Shown here: one piece after another, positions 7,745 through 14,402 of the stretch | Layout of the letters: the number at the start of each line of letters is the position of its first letter | How positions within the stretch are numbered: position 1 is the stretch's first letter | DNA from: Roseateles sp. | GTDB lineage: Bacteria > Pseudomonadota > Gammaproteobacteria > Burkholderiales > Burkholderiaceae_C | Direction of reading: 5' to 3' | Length of the DNA stretch: 38,445 bases | NCBI GenBank assembly: GCA_015657635.1 | Contig: JACDQM010000004.1 | Location: 1 to 38,445, forward strand | Made by a program: the position numbers and the translations under genes | The notes under the pieces: generated by a model | Databases searched by the model: none | Told to the model about the DNA's origin: nothing | Seen by the model: the letters and a program-made list of their open reading frames with translations, nothing else

Positions 7745-8026
7745 GTGGTGCTATTGACGTCAATAGAAAAACATACATGCGTGCCTCGCCCGTCACCACG
7801 CCATGCCCAAGCGCCAGAACTGTTGGCCTTCGGCACTGCCGTTCGAGAGGCACGCTTGGCTCTCGGCCTGTCCCAGGAAGCACTGGCTCATGAGGCTGGA
7901 ATCGACCGCTCGTACATGAGCAGCATCGAGCGCGGCGGTCAGAATGTTGGACTTGTGCTAGCTGCACAGATTTCCCGCGCACTCGGTATCAGCTTGGCTG
8001 AACTGATCTCTTCAGCACGACTTTAG
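7745..8026 (+). CDS. XRE-family helix-turn-helix regulator
   Basis: A 93-residue DNA-binding protein of the small XRE/Cro type. The helix-turn-helix spans about residues 30-85 (TAVREARLALGLSQEALAHE, then AGIDRSYMSSIERG, then LAAQISRALGISLAELI). This is close to restriction-modification C proteins and plasmid/phage repressors, but no restriction or methylase gene is next to it. The GTG start at 7745 has GAGGA nine bases upstream; GTG at 7781 would give an 81-residue protein without a clear Shine-Dalgarno. Two palindromes (7714-7731 and 7751-7766) flank the start, as expected for an autoregulator. It is divergent from the transposase-derived gene and may repress it. Confidence 0.8.
   Translation: MVLLTSIEKHTCVPRPSPRHAQAPELLAFGTAVREARLALGLSQEALAHEAGIDRSYMSSIERGGQNVGLVLAAQISRALGISLAELISSARL
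7751..7766. promoter_or_regulatory. Perfect 16-bp palindrome at the XRE gene start
   Basis: CTATTGACGTCAATAG is perfectly self-complementary. It covers codons 3-8 of the XRE gene if GTG 7745 is the start, or lies upstream if GTG 7781 is used. Together with the repeat at 7714-7731 it makes a plausible two-site operator for a dimeric repressor. Confidence 0.45.
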
Positions 8027-8298
8027 GCAGCTTCCGCTGGCCGCGCTCCGGCGACAAGTGTTGTCGGGGCGATCCAACCTAGAGCTTTCATCGAAACCGC
8101 AGACTCATGCGGACTCGACCAATTGCGGCTCCAGGCTGCCTCGGCGCATCTCAATGACCTCTCATCTTGAGAACGGACCTTCAGGCGCCTTAGAGCGGCC
8201 GACCAGACGGCCTGAGCGCCGCGATGAACCGACATCGGGCCTTGCTTGAACAACGCGCATACCGGCCGACCCTCGAGTTGCTTTCTTCCCGGACTCTC
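8027..8298. other. Intergenic region without recognisable gene
   Basis: These 272 bases lie between the XRE gene and the convergent toxin gene. The short open frames in it look like random GC-rich reading frames. I see no tRNA, clear terminator or IS end. Confidence 0.5.
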
Positions 8299-8613
8299 TC
8301 AGTGAAGGTCCTGCTCGCGCTGGTGACGGATAGCCAGCACGACCACTAGCTCGGGCCCCGCAACCTCGTACTCGATGACGTAGCCGGTCGACCCGAACGG
8401 AACGACGAGCTCTCGTCGTAGCGGACCGCCGCCGCTGCGCTTGCGAAATAGCATCGGCGATACAGCCAACGCCAGGACCGCCGTCTGGATAGCGTCGATG
8501 GCGCGATTGGCGATTTCTAAATCTTCGACATACTCGGCGCGCTCGAGAAGGTGCTCGTGCAGTCGCAATAGGTCTTCATCCGCCTGGGGCTCGAAGATGA
8601 CCTGGTAGGTCAT
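8299..8613 (-). CDS. ParE/RelE-superfamily toxin
   Basis: A 104-residue protein with the ParE/RelE fold signature. It starts MTYQVIFEPQADEDLLRLHE, has a helical hairpin (about 15-50), then SPMLFRKRSGGGPLRRELVV and a C-terminal strand pair ending GPELVVVLAIRHQREQDLH. The C-terminal IRH.RE pattern is typical of the ParE/RelE plasmid-stabilisation toxins. Family members either poison DNA gyrase (ParE) or cleave ribosome-bound mRNA (RelE); the sequence alone does not decide which. The start overlaps the antitoxin stop as ATGA, with antitoxin first and toxin second, the usual order in this family. The pair would stabilise the surrounding DNA or act in stress response. Confidence 0.87.
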   Translation of the reverse strand: MTYQVIFEPQADEDLLRLHEHLLERAEYVEDLEIANRAIDAIQTAVLALAVSPMLFRKRSGGGPLRRELVVPFGSTGYVIEYEVAGPELVVVLAIRHQREQDLH

Positions 8614-8903
8614 GCGTCGGCCGGGCGGTGCTTGCTTTGAAGCTCCTTGCGCCTGGCTTCCAGGCGCGTCCGCATGTCGGCGATGACGTCTTCAGCCGGC
8701 CGGCCTGCGCCGGTGCGCTGGAAGCGCGCCCAAGCCTCGTCAGCACGCGCGGCGAACGCGCTCTGAACAAGGCGGTGCTCCACCGCGCCGCGTACCGTCG
8801 ACTCGACGAATTCGGACAGAGTCTCGCCGTCGCGCAGGACGGCGTCGAGATCGGCGCGGAGCTGGGGCTCAATGCGCACCTGCGGGATGATGGCTGTCTT
8901 CAT
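8610..8903 (-). CDS. Antitoxin of the ParE/RelE-type pair
   Basis: A 97-residue partner of the toxin. The N-terminus (KTAIIPQVRIEPQLRADLDA) is a ribbon-helix-helix type DNA-binding strand and helix, followed by GETLSEFVESTVRGAVEHR. The charged C-terminal tail (TRLEARRKELQSKHRP) would bind and cover the toxin. ATG 8903 was chosen because it gives a start at the ribbon-helix-helix strand; the frame is open to a TTG at 8921, which would add six residues. GAGG lies very close to ATG 8903, so the ribosome-binding site is not ideal for either start. By analogy, the antitoxin-toxin complex would repress this promoter, for which a repeat at 8915-8933 is a candidate site. Confidence 0.82.
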   Translation of the reverse strand: MKTAIIPQVRIEPQLRADLDAVLRDGETLSEFVESTVRGAVEHRLVQSAFAARADEAWARFQRTGAGRPAEDVIADMRTRLEARRKELQSKHRPADA

Positions 8904-8914
8904 GCCTCGATTGT

Positions 8915-8933
8915 GTTGCAAATGAGTTGCAAC
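8915..8933. promoter_or_regulatory. Repeated TTGCAA motif, candidate antitoxin operator
   Basis: GTTGCAA-ATGA-GTTGCAAC contains two copies of the self-complementary TTGCAA eleven bases apart, right upstream of the antitoxin start. A ribbon-helix-helix antitoxin could bind it to autoregulate the pair. This is inferred from position and symmetry. Confidence 0.4.
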
Positions 8934-9482
8934 GTCAAAGCTTAGGGTGGTTTGGGAACTTCAGATTTCCCGAACGCCAACAACGAGTTAAGTCCGATTT
9001 GGCGTCAATTCACATGAATCCCGGCCGAGGCTCGATAGCGGCCCACGTCACCCGTGACTATGCCGGGGCAAACTTGGGAACCAGGATTCGCCCTTTCCAC
9101 CTCGCGCCGGCGGCCGACAGCGATGCGCGAGAAAGTTGCCATCGGTGGCACACACGCCATGGAACGCAACCGCTGCCAAACGGCCACTGAGGGCTGCGGC
9201 GACTACGCCCACTCCGGGTCGCGAAGAGCCTGTCGGGGCGTGAGGACGCTGCTGTTAAGTCGGTTCGGCGAGTCCGCCCCACTGTGACTGGCGGATGCTC
9301 GTTGGATAGCTGGCGTTCGAGGCATCTATGGTCGCCGGGCTGATAGTCAGCTTGCTGGTGCTGACCGTGCTTACGTGGGAAAGCCGCGACCGGCTGGTCC
9401 GAGGACTGCTCCGGGTCGAAGGCCGGCGTCTGCCGGCCGGGATGGTCTGGCGCATAGCGAGCCCGGCGTGCGAAACGCAGGA
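8934..9482. other. 550-bp region without supported gene
   Basis: Open frames here (for example 9058-9486 on the minus strand) have random-looking, Arg/Pro/Ser-rich translations. A near-repeat GTTAAGTC occurs at about 8987 and 9253. The hairpin at 9421-9438 is listed separately. I find no RNA gene or IS. Confidence 0.5.
9421..9438 (-). terminator. Strong hairpin after the methyltransferase gene
   Basis: GGCCGGC-GTCT-GCCGGCC forms a perfect seven-base stem with a four-base loop, 45 bases beyond the methyltransferase stop. There is only a TT after it on the minus strand, so it may be a terminator or simply a 3'-stabilising structure for the sulfide oxidoreductase operon. Confidence 0.4.
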
Positions 9483-10223
9483 TCAACGCGGCTTGCGGAT
9501 CAGCACGCGCACATGCATGGGCCGCACGAAGCGCGCGCCCTCGGGGCCCTGATGCGGCGCAAAGGCGGCGCCCACGCGTGCGAGCTTGCCTTCGTCGATG
9601 TGATGGTCGGCGAAGGTGGGGCGCATCATGCGTTGCTCGAACTCGGCGAAGTCCTTGAAGCGCGCGGTGCTGGCGAAGCGCCGCTCGGGGCCGGCCTGCC
9701 AGCGCGAGTCGGCGCGTGCCAGCGCGGCATCGAGTGCGCGTTGCGCGGCGGCGCGCACAGTGCCTTCATCGTTGTACAGGCGCACGATTTCGTTGAGCGC
9801 GCCGCCGTAGATGGGCTCGGAGACATAGAGCCAGCCGCCTGGCTTGAGCACCCGCGCCAGCTCGTCCAGCGCGCGATCCATCGCATCCAGCGGCACATGG
9901 TGCAGCGACTTCAGCATCAGCGCGCCGTCGATGCTCGCGTCAGGCAGCGGGATGGCCTCGGCCCCGGCGCGGATGAAGTGCAGCCTGGGCTGCGCCGGCT
10001 CGGCCATGTTCTTGGCCAGCTGGCGCTCGTCGACTTCCAGGCCGGTGAGCTCGGCCTGCGGATAGCGCTCCAGCAGCTGGCGCGCCAGGCGCGCGTTGCC
10101 GCAGCCGGCTTCGAGCAGGCGCAGCGGCCCGGCGGGCAGGGCGTCCAGCAGCAGCTCGGCCAGCAGGTCCAGCTCGTTGGCGAGCAGGGGCAGAGTTTCG
10201 GTGTCGTCAGGCTCAATCGTCAT
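9483..10223 (-). CDS. Class I SAM-dependent methyltransferase
   Basis: A 246-residue methyltransferase of the Methyltransf_11/25 kind. Motif I is LLEAGCGNARLARQLL (about 37-52), an acidic residue follows the second strand in LTGLEVDE, motif post-I is near ALMLKSLHHVPLD, and motif III is LKPGGWLYVSEP. It would bind S-adenosylmethionine in the cytoplasm; the substrate is unknown. The ATG at 10223 was taken as the start. An alternative GTG at 10262 would overlap the stop of the upstream membrane-protein gene as GTGA and add 13 residues; neither has a good Shine-Dalgarno. The frame is open to 10511, but that extension is antisense-like low-complexity sequence across the upstream gene. It is the last gene of the apparent sulfide:quinone oxidoreductase operon. 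Confidence 0.87.
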   Translation of the reverse strand: MTIEPDDTETLPLLANELDLLAELLLDALPAGPLRLLEAGCGNARLARQLLERYPQAELTGLEVDERQLAKNMAEPAQPRLHFIRAGAEAIPLPDASIDGALMLKSLHHVPLDAMDRALDELARVLKPGGWLYVSEPIYGGALNEIVRLYNDEGTVRAAAQRALDAALARADSRWQAGPERRFASTARFKDFAEFEQRMMRPTFADHHIDEGKLARVGAAFAPHQGPEGARFVRPMHVRVLIRKPR

Positions 10224-10258
10224 CGTGGCAAGGTGCTTGTGGATGTATGCGCTCAGCG

Positions 10259-10594
10259 TCACGGCTTGCGCAGCCAGGTCAGCGCCGGCCAGGCCATCAG
10301 CCAGGCCGCAGCGCCGATGCCGGCGGCGATGGCCAGCACATTGGCCCAGTCCACCCAGTAGGCCAGATCGCCCAGCGAGGAGCGCGTCAGCCCCGGCAGC
10401 GCGAAGAAGGCCAGCAGCGCGACCAGTGCGCCGGCCAGCAGCGCCGGCCTGAACGCGCCGCGCCAGCTCGGCGCACTGCGCCTGGCGGCCGCGGCCAGCA
10501 GCACGATCCACAGCAGCAGCGCCGCGGCGATCCAGGGCCAGATGGTGAGGGCGATTTCCCAGACGATGTTCATCGCCAGCCAGATTTCGTACAT
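10259..10594 (-). CDS. Small integral membrane protein (three predicted helices)
   Basis: A 111-residue hydrophobic protein that I do not assign to a named family. Three membrane segments are visible: IALTIWPWIAAALLLWIVLL (about 14-33), PALLAGALVALLAFFALPGL (about 50-70) and the segment around LAIAAGIGAAAWLMAWPALT (about 87-106). Short Arg-containing loops lie between them. It starts 22 bases downstream of the sulfide:quinone oxidoreductase stop and ends where the methyltransferase begins, so it is probably cotranscribed with both. It could anchor or assist the oxidoreductase at the inner membrane, but nothing in its sequence shows this. Confidence 0.8.
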   Translation of the reverse strand: MYEIWLAMNIVWEIALTIWPWIAAALLLWIVLLAAAARRSAPSWRGAFRPALLAGALVALLAFFALPGLTRSSLGDLAYWVDWANVLAIAAGIGAAAWLMAWPALTWLRKP

Positions 10595-10616
10595 GGTGTC
10601 GTCTCCCGCTTGCGTG

Positions 10617-11951
10617 TCAGACCCGGCCCTTGAGCACCGCCATATAGGCGGGCTTGAGCATGCGGTACTTCATCAGCCAGGCGAAGTAGCTGTCCTGCAG
10701 CGGCTCGATCATCGGCAGGCTGGGCGTGAGCTTGCCCTCGTAGTCGAACTCGATCAGCATCGCCGAGCCTTCGCGCACGATCAGCGGGCAGGAGGTGTAG
10801 CCGTCGAACTGCTCGCCCGGCTCGCGCCCGGCGATCGCCTCCACGAGGTTGTGCGCCACGATGGGCGCGCTCTTCTTCACCGTGGCGGCGGTCTTGCCGC
10901 GCGGCGTGCCGTTGATGTCGCCGATGCCGAACACATTCGGATAGCGGCGGTGGCGCAGCGTGGCCTTGTCCACTTCCAGCCAGCCGCCGGCGGCCATCGG
11001 GCCGTCCTTCCAGGCCAGCGGGCTGTTCTTCACCGCGTCAGGTGCGCGCATCGGCGGCACCACATGCAGGAAGTCGTAGCCGCGCTCGACCTTCTCGCCC
11101 TCGGGCGTGGTGAAGGTGGCGCGGCGCGCACCGATGTTCACCGCGGTGAGCTTGTGCGTGTACTCGACGGCGATGCCCAGCTGCTTCCAGCGCTCCAGCA
11201 CGTTGTCGTTGACCACCTTCACGCCGAACACGCTGCCCAGCGCCGAGATGAACTGCACCTTGCTGCGCTCCAGCGTGCCGGCCTGCCTGAGCCGGTCGCG
11301 CAGCATGAAGGTCATCTTCAGCGGCGCGCCGGCGCATTTCAGCGGTGTGGCCGGCAGCGTCATCAGCGCCTCGCCGCCGCGTTCGGCGAAGACCTGCATC
11401 GCGGCCCAGGTGGCCTGCGCGGCCTGCGGGCTGGGGTAGACGCTGGCCAGTCCGTTGCTGCCGATCGCCCCCACGTCCATGCCCTCGATCTGCGCATAGT
11501 CCAGATGCACGCCAGTGGCGACGACGAGAAAGTCATAGGGGATGCGCTGGCCGCCGGCGGTCACCACGGCGTTGGCGTCGGGCTCGAAGGCGGCCACCAT
11601 GTCCTTCACCCAGGCGACGCCCGCGGGCTGGTAGTCCGCGTTGCGGGCGCGCACCTTGTCCACCGGCCAGACGCCGGTGGCCACCAGCGTGTAGCCAGGC
11701 TGGTAGTTGTGTTCTTCCTTGCGATCGACGATGGTGATCTGCGCGCCGTCCAGCATGGCCGACAGGCGGTTGGCCACCGCGATACCGCCCAGGCCGCTGC
11801 CGGCGATGACGATGCGCGCGCTGGTCTTCAGCGCCGTCTTGGCCTGTGCCGCGGGCGCTGCGCCAGCCAGCAGCGGCGCTGCGGCAAGGGCCTGCAGCAG
11901 GCGGCGGCGCGCGGGGACGCCAGGAGGATGGTCTACCTTCGTACTGCTCAT
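10617..11951 (-). CDS. sqr: Sulfide:quinone oxidoreductase (type II, SQOR-like) with Tat-like leader
   Basis: A 444-residue FAD enzyme expected to oxidise sulfide and pass electrons to quinone. The ADP-binding fold is IVIAGSGLGGIAVANRL (about 47-63), followed by ITIVDRKEEHNYQPGYTLVA, typical of sulfide:quinone reductases. The two redox cysteines of type II enzymes are present in KCAGAPLKMTFMLRD (Cys about 206) and DGYTSCPLIV (Cys about 388), the same contexts as in mitochondrial SQOR. The FAD-binding YPNVFGIGDINGTPRGKTAA follows the family pattern. Residues 14-37 (ARRRLLQALAAAPLLAG) look like a twin-arginine leader, which would place the enzyme on the periplasmic side, whereas many SQRs lack a leader. 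ATG 11951 has GGAG eight bases upstream; an open frame to 12065 was rejected. A flavocytochrome c sulfide dehydrogenase flavoprotein is a less likely reading. Confidence 0.9.
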   Translation of the reverse strand: MSSTKVDHPPGVPARRRLLQALAAAPLLAGAAPAAQAKTALKTSARIVIAGSGLGGIAVANRLSAMLDGAQITIVDRKEEHNYQPGYTLVATGVWPVDKVRARNADYQPAGVAWVKDMVAAFEPDANAVVTAGGQRIPYDFLVVATGVHLDYAQIEGMDVGAIGSNGLASVYPSPQAAQATWAAMQVFAERGGEALMTLPATPLKCAGAPLKMTFMLRDRLRQAGTLERSKVQFISALGSVFGVKVVNDNVLERWKQLGIAVEYTHKLTAVNIGARRATFTTPEGEKVERGYDFLHVVPPMRAPDAVKNSPLAWKDGPMAAGGWLEVDKATLRHRRYPNVFGIGDINGTPRGKTAATVKKSAPIVAHNLVEAIAGREPGEQFDGYTSCPLIVREGSAMLIEFDYEGKLTPSLPMIEPLQDSYFAWLMKYRMLKPAYMAVLKGRV

Positions 11952-12014
11952 GTTTGTCTCCTCATATCGGCTCTTGTGTGCTGTCGAGTGTGGGGAGCCT
12001 CCGCGCGCTCCTGC

Positions 12015-12028
12015 ATGATCGACATCAA
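12015..12028 (-). promoter_or_regulatory. FNR/ANR-like site upstream of the sulfide:quinone oxidoreductase
   Basis: On the minus strand TTGAT-GTCG-ATCAT matches nine of ten defined positions of the FNR/ANR consensus TTGAT-N4-ATCAA. It lies 63 bases before the ATG, a normal promoter distance. It suggests oxygen-dependent control of this operon. Confidence 0.45.
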
Positions 12029-12245
12029 AGGCCTGACCAGGGCAGACCCTAGCGCGGCCCGGCAAAGGCGGGTTTATCCGCGATGCTGTGCGGCGTCTGC
12101 CACTGCACGGCGAGCAGCCGGTTGAGGAAGTGGAGCTCGTGCGCGCCGGAGCCCGCCTTGGCTGCGCTCTCGGGAGGCACGCGCAGCACCACCGAGATCC
12201 AGCGCGCCTCGGGCGGCGTCATTCGCTGACTGACAGGGCTCGCAC

Positions 12246-13247
12246 TCACTTGACCTTGATGACGACCTTGCCCTTCGCGCGCCCGGACTCGACGTAGCCC
12301 AGGGCTTCATTGGTGGATTCGAAGGGGTATACCGTGTCGATGACGGGGCGGATCGCGCCTTCTTCGATGAGACGGGCAATCTCGTGAAGCTGGGCGCCGC
12401 TCGCTTTCATGAAAAGGAAGGCATAGCCCAGACCGCGACTGCGTGCTCTTCGCCTGACGCCTGCGCTCAGTAAGCGCATGACCAGCCTCACGAACCCCGG
12501 TGCGCCGATCAGCTCCCCGAACTCGGGGTCAGGCGGCCCAGAGATTGAAATCAGCTTGCCGCCGCGTTTGAGCACACGAAGTGACTTGTCCAGCGTCTTG
12601 CCGTCCTGGCTGTTCAGCACCACGTCGTAGTCGCGCAGGACATCTCCAAAGTCCTGAGTCTTGTAGTCGACGACCACATCGGCGCCCAGGCTCTTCACGA
12701 GCGCCACATTCGCCGTGCTCGTTGTCGTGGCGACGCTCGCGCCAAGATGCTTGGCCAACTGAATGGCGAAAGTGCCAACGCCTCCGGAGCCAGCCTGGAT
12801 GAAGACCTTCTGCCCTCGCTTCAGCTGGGCCGTGTCAATGAGAGCCTGCCAGGCAGTTAAACCAACGAGCGGAATGGAGGCGGCCTCTTCCATCGTGAGC
12901 CCTTTCGGCTTGAGCGCCAGCGATGACTCTTTGACGGGAACAAACTCGGCGAAGCTGCCGATCCGAAAGTCATCGACCCGCGCGTAAACCTCATCGCCCA
13001 ACTTGAACTTGCGTGCCCGCGGGCCCGCCTTGACGACGACCCCCGCGACATCGTGGCCCAGGATGAGGGGCAGGCGGTACGGCAGGATGAGCTTGAACTC
13101 GCCGTCCCTGAGCTTGAAATCCAACTGGTTCACACCGGCTGCGTGGACCTCGATCAAAAGCTCTTCGTCGTGCAGCTCCGGAACCGGCATGTTTGCCAAG
13201 CGCAAGGCGCGCTTCTTTGCATAGCGATCAGCGACAAACGCTTTCAT
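12246..13247 (-). CDS. MDR-family NADP-dependent alcohol dehydrogenase/quinone oxidoreductase
   Basis: A 333-residue medium-chain reductase of the zinc-independent quinone-oxidoreductase type. The N-terminal GroES-like domain carries AAGVNQLDFKLRDGEFKL and LPLILGHDVAGVVVKAG. The nucleotide-binding Rossmann fold begins at VFIQAGSGGVGTFAIQLAKH (about 145-164), with TTSTANVALVKSLGADVVVDY after it. I do not see the Cys/His cluster of structural or catalytic zinc. The start ATG at 13247 has AAGGA seven bases upstream; a longer frame to 13274 overlaps the truncated dehydrogenase. It lies 23 bases downstream of that remnant and is probably controlled by the neighbouring TetR regulator through the operator at 13530-13549. 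Electrophile or quinone detoxification is a reasonable guess. Confidence 0.9.
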   Translation of the reverse strand: MKAFVADRYAKKRALRLANMPVPELHDEELLIEVHAAGVNQLDFKLRDGEFKLILPYRLPLILGHDVAGVVVKAGPRARKFKLGDEVYARVDDFRIGSFAEFVPVKESSLALKPKGLTMEEAASIPLVGLTAWQALIDTAQLKRGQKVFIQAGSGGVGTFAIQLAKHLGASVATTTSTANVALVKSLGADVVVDYKTQDFGDVLRDYDVVLNSQDGKTLDKSLRVLKRGGKLISISGPPDPEFGELIGAPGFVRLVMRLLSAGVRRRARSRGLGYAFLFMKASGAQLHEIARLIEEGAIRPVIDTVYPFESTNEALGYVESGRAKGKVVIKVK

Positions 13248-13270
13248 TATTTTTTCCTTCCTCTGCCGCC

Positions 13271-13465
13271 TCAAGCCGCAGGCCAGTCCCCGGCGTCGAC
13301 CAGGCCGGCCGGGGCAGATTTGCGCAGCACGCTGAGGCGGCTTGCGAGCCGCCGGCTTGTGCCATACACCTTGTAGCCCCGATTGGCGAGCCGCTCCGCG
13401 GTGACATGGCCGATGCCCGACGAGGCGCCGATCACGAGAGCGATCTTGCGATTCTTTATGTTCAT
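13271..13465 (-). pseudogene. Truncated short-chain dehydrogenase/reductase (N-terminus only)
   Basis: The 64-codon frame starts NIKNRKIALVIGASSGIGHV and continues ERLANRGYKVYGTSRR, the first two strands and the Gly-rich GASSGIG dinucleotide-binding loop of short-chain dehydrogenases. Family members are about 240-280 residues, with catalytic Ser, Tyr and Lys further on; here the frame stops soon after SRRLASRLSVLRKSAP. The rest is missing and the MDR oxidoreductase begins 23 bases later, so an internal deletion is likely. It directly follows the TetR operator, so the intact ancestor was probably the first gene of that regulon. Confidence 0.75.
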
Positions 13466-13529
13466 GAACATCTCCAACAGGGTTTCTTGCTTGGGAGCTC
13501 GGTATCAGGCTGAGTCCTGAAGCAAATCA

Positions 13530-13549
13530 CACATGATGACTATCATGTG
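13530..13549. promoter_or_regulatory. TetR-type operator upstream of the dehydrogenase remnant/oxidoreductase
   Basis: CACATGATGACTATCATGTG has perfect eight-base arms and a four-base centre. Its inner ATGATGACTATCAT recurs with one change at 14177-14190 over the TetR start. It overlaps the last codons of the TetR gene and lies about 65 bases upstream of the dehydrogenase remnant. Confidence 0.65.
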
Positions 13550-14178
13550 GAATTTCGCGCAACATGCCCATGTTCATCGGTGGGTTCAGTCGTTGGGGGC
13601 AACAGATGCTTGAGCGCCGCTTCTCGCAGGTCGTCCGACAGCCTAGGGTCGTCAACGGCACGCGCCAAGAGCAAGGCACCGACCATCGTGGATAGCGTCG
13701 CGAGCGCCCGTTCATGGGCGCTGGGCTGCCCCCAGTCGGGCGACTGACGGGCGACAAGATCGATCATTTCCTTGATGTGTCGGGTCGCCACGCGACGCAC
13801 GTCGGGCGCCTGGCGCGAGGTCTCGGAACCCAGGGCTGCCAAGGGGCACCCCAGATCGACATTCTCGAAATGAGCTTTGGAGAGGTAGGCGCTCAGCATG
13901 GTCGCCATGGCGGTGTCAGGTGGCTGCTTGGCCACCACATCAGCCGCCGCTGCCGCAGACTCCGCGCAGGCCTTGCTTGCCGCTTCGGCCAACATGGCCT
14001 CGCGTGAGGAGAAGTGGGAATAGAAGGCGCCATGCGTCAGGCCAGCCTCCTTCATGATGTCGGCAACACCGGTGCCGTCGTACCCGCTTCGACGAATGGC
14101 CCGGGCAGCAACGGACACGATGCGCTCGTGCGTGGCGTTTTTGGCCGCGGCTCTGGCATTCAATACTGTTGCTCGCAT
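13543..14178 (-). CDS. TetR-family transcriptional repressor
   Basis: A 211-residue repressor. The N-terminal helix-turn-helix is at about 12-58: ATHERIVSVAARAIRRSGYD, GTGVADIMKEAGLTHGAFYS and HFSSREAMLAEA. The C-terminal ligand domain carries VDLGCPLAALGSE, a Cys-containing segment common in the YcdC/AcrR-like group linked to electrophile and quinone detoxification. ATG 14178 gives the expected family N-terminus; the frame is open to 14208, but no better start is seen there. A palindrome covers the start codon itself and a matching one precedes the oxidoreductase genes, so autoregulation and control of the downstream genes are likely. The inducer is unknown. Confidence 0.9.
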   Translation of the reverse strand: MRATVLNARAAAKNATHERIVSVAARAIRRSGYDGTGVADIMKEAGLTHGAFYSHFSSREAMLAEAASKACAESAAAAADVVAKQPPDTAMATMLSAYLSKAHFENVDLGCPLAALGSETSRQAPDVRRVATRHIKEMIDLVARQSPDWGQPSAHERALATLSTMVGALLLARAVDDPRLSDDLREAALKHLLPPTTEPTDEHGHVARNST

Positions 14179-14190
14179 GATGACCATCAT
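14177..14190. promoter_or_regulatory. TetR-type operator over the TetR gene start
   Basis: ATGATGACCATCAT shares 13 of 14 bases with the centre of the operator at 13530-13549. It overlaps the proposed start codon, so bound repressor could block its own transcription. Confidence 0.6.
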
Positions 14191-14402
14191 ACATAGACCC
14201 AGCGTCATATGCCGCCTATGCGGCCCTCGCCGAGGCTTGCGGGGGGGAAGACCAACATGACTGGTCAGGTTCGAATGGCTGCCTGTTGCTGAGTTGCGGG
14301 CAATCGCGTGCTTGTGGCCACTGGCAACCCATGCAAGGCGGCATTCCCCGCTTCACCATGCGGCTATGACTCCATCCAGGCCGCCCCCGGTACGATCCTG
14401 GC

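Noticed and set aside
8987..9270. Near-direct repeat GTTAAGTC at about 8987 and 9253
   Set aside because: Only eight bases match exactly and there is no gene-cassette or IS structure between them.
9058..9486. 142-codon minus-strand frame
   Set aside because: Translation is rich in Arg, Ser, Pro and Gln with no pattern of a folded protein, and no ribosome-binding site was seen.
10224..10511. N-terminal extension of the methyltransferase
   Set aside because: The extra residues are the frame-shifted shadow of the membrane-protein gene.
10542..12125. 527-codon plus-strand frame
   Set aside because: Antisense to the sulfide:quinone oxidoreductase; His/Arg/Gly-rich as expected for a shadow in G+C-rich DNA.
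12049..12249. 66-codon minus-strand frame between the oxidoreductase genes
   Set aside because: Parts read plausibly (HELHFLNRLLAVQWQ) but there is no ribosome-binding site, no known family, and the FNR-like site lies just beyond its end. It could be a gene remnant.
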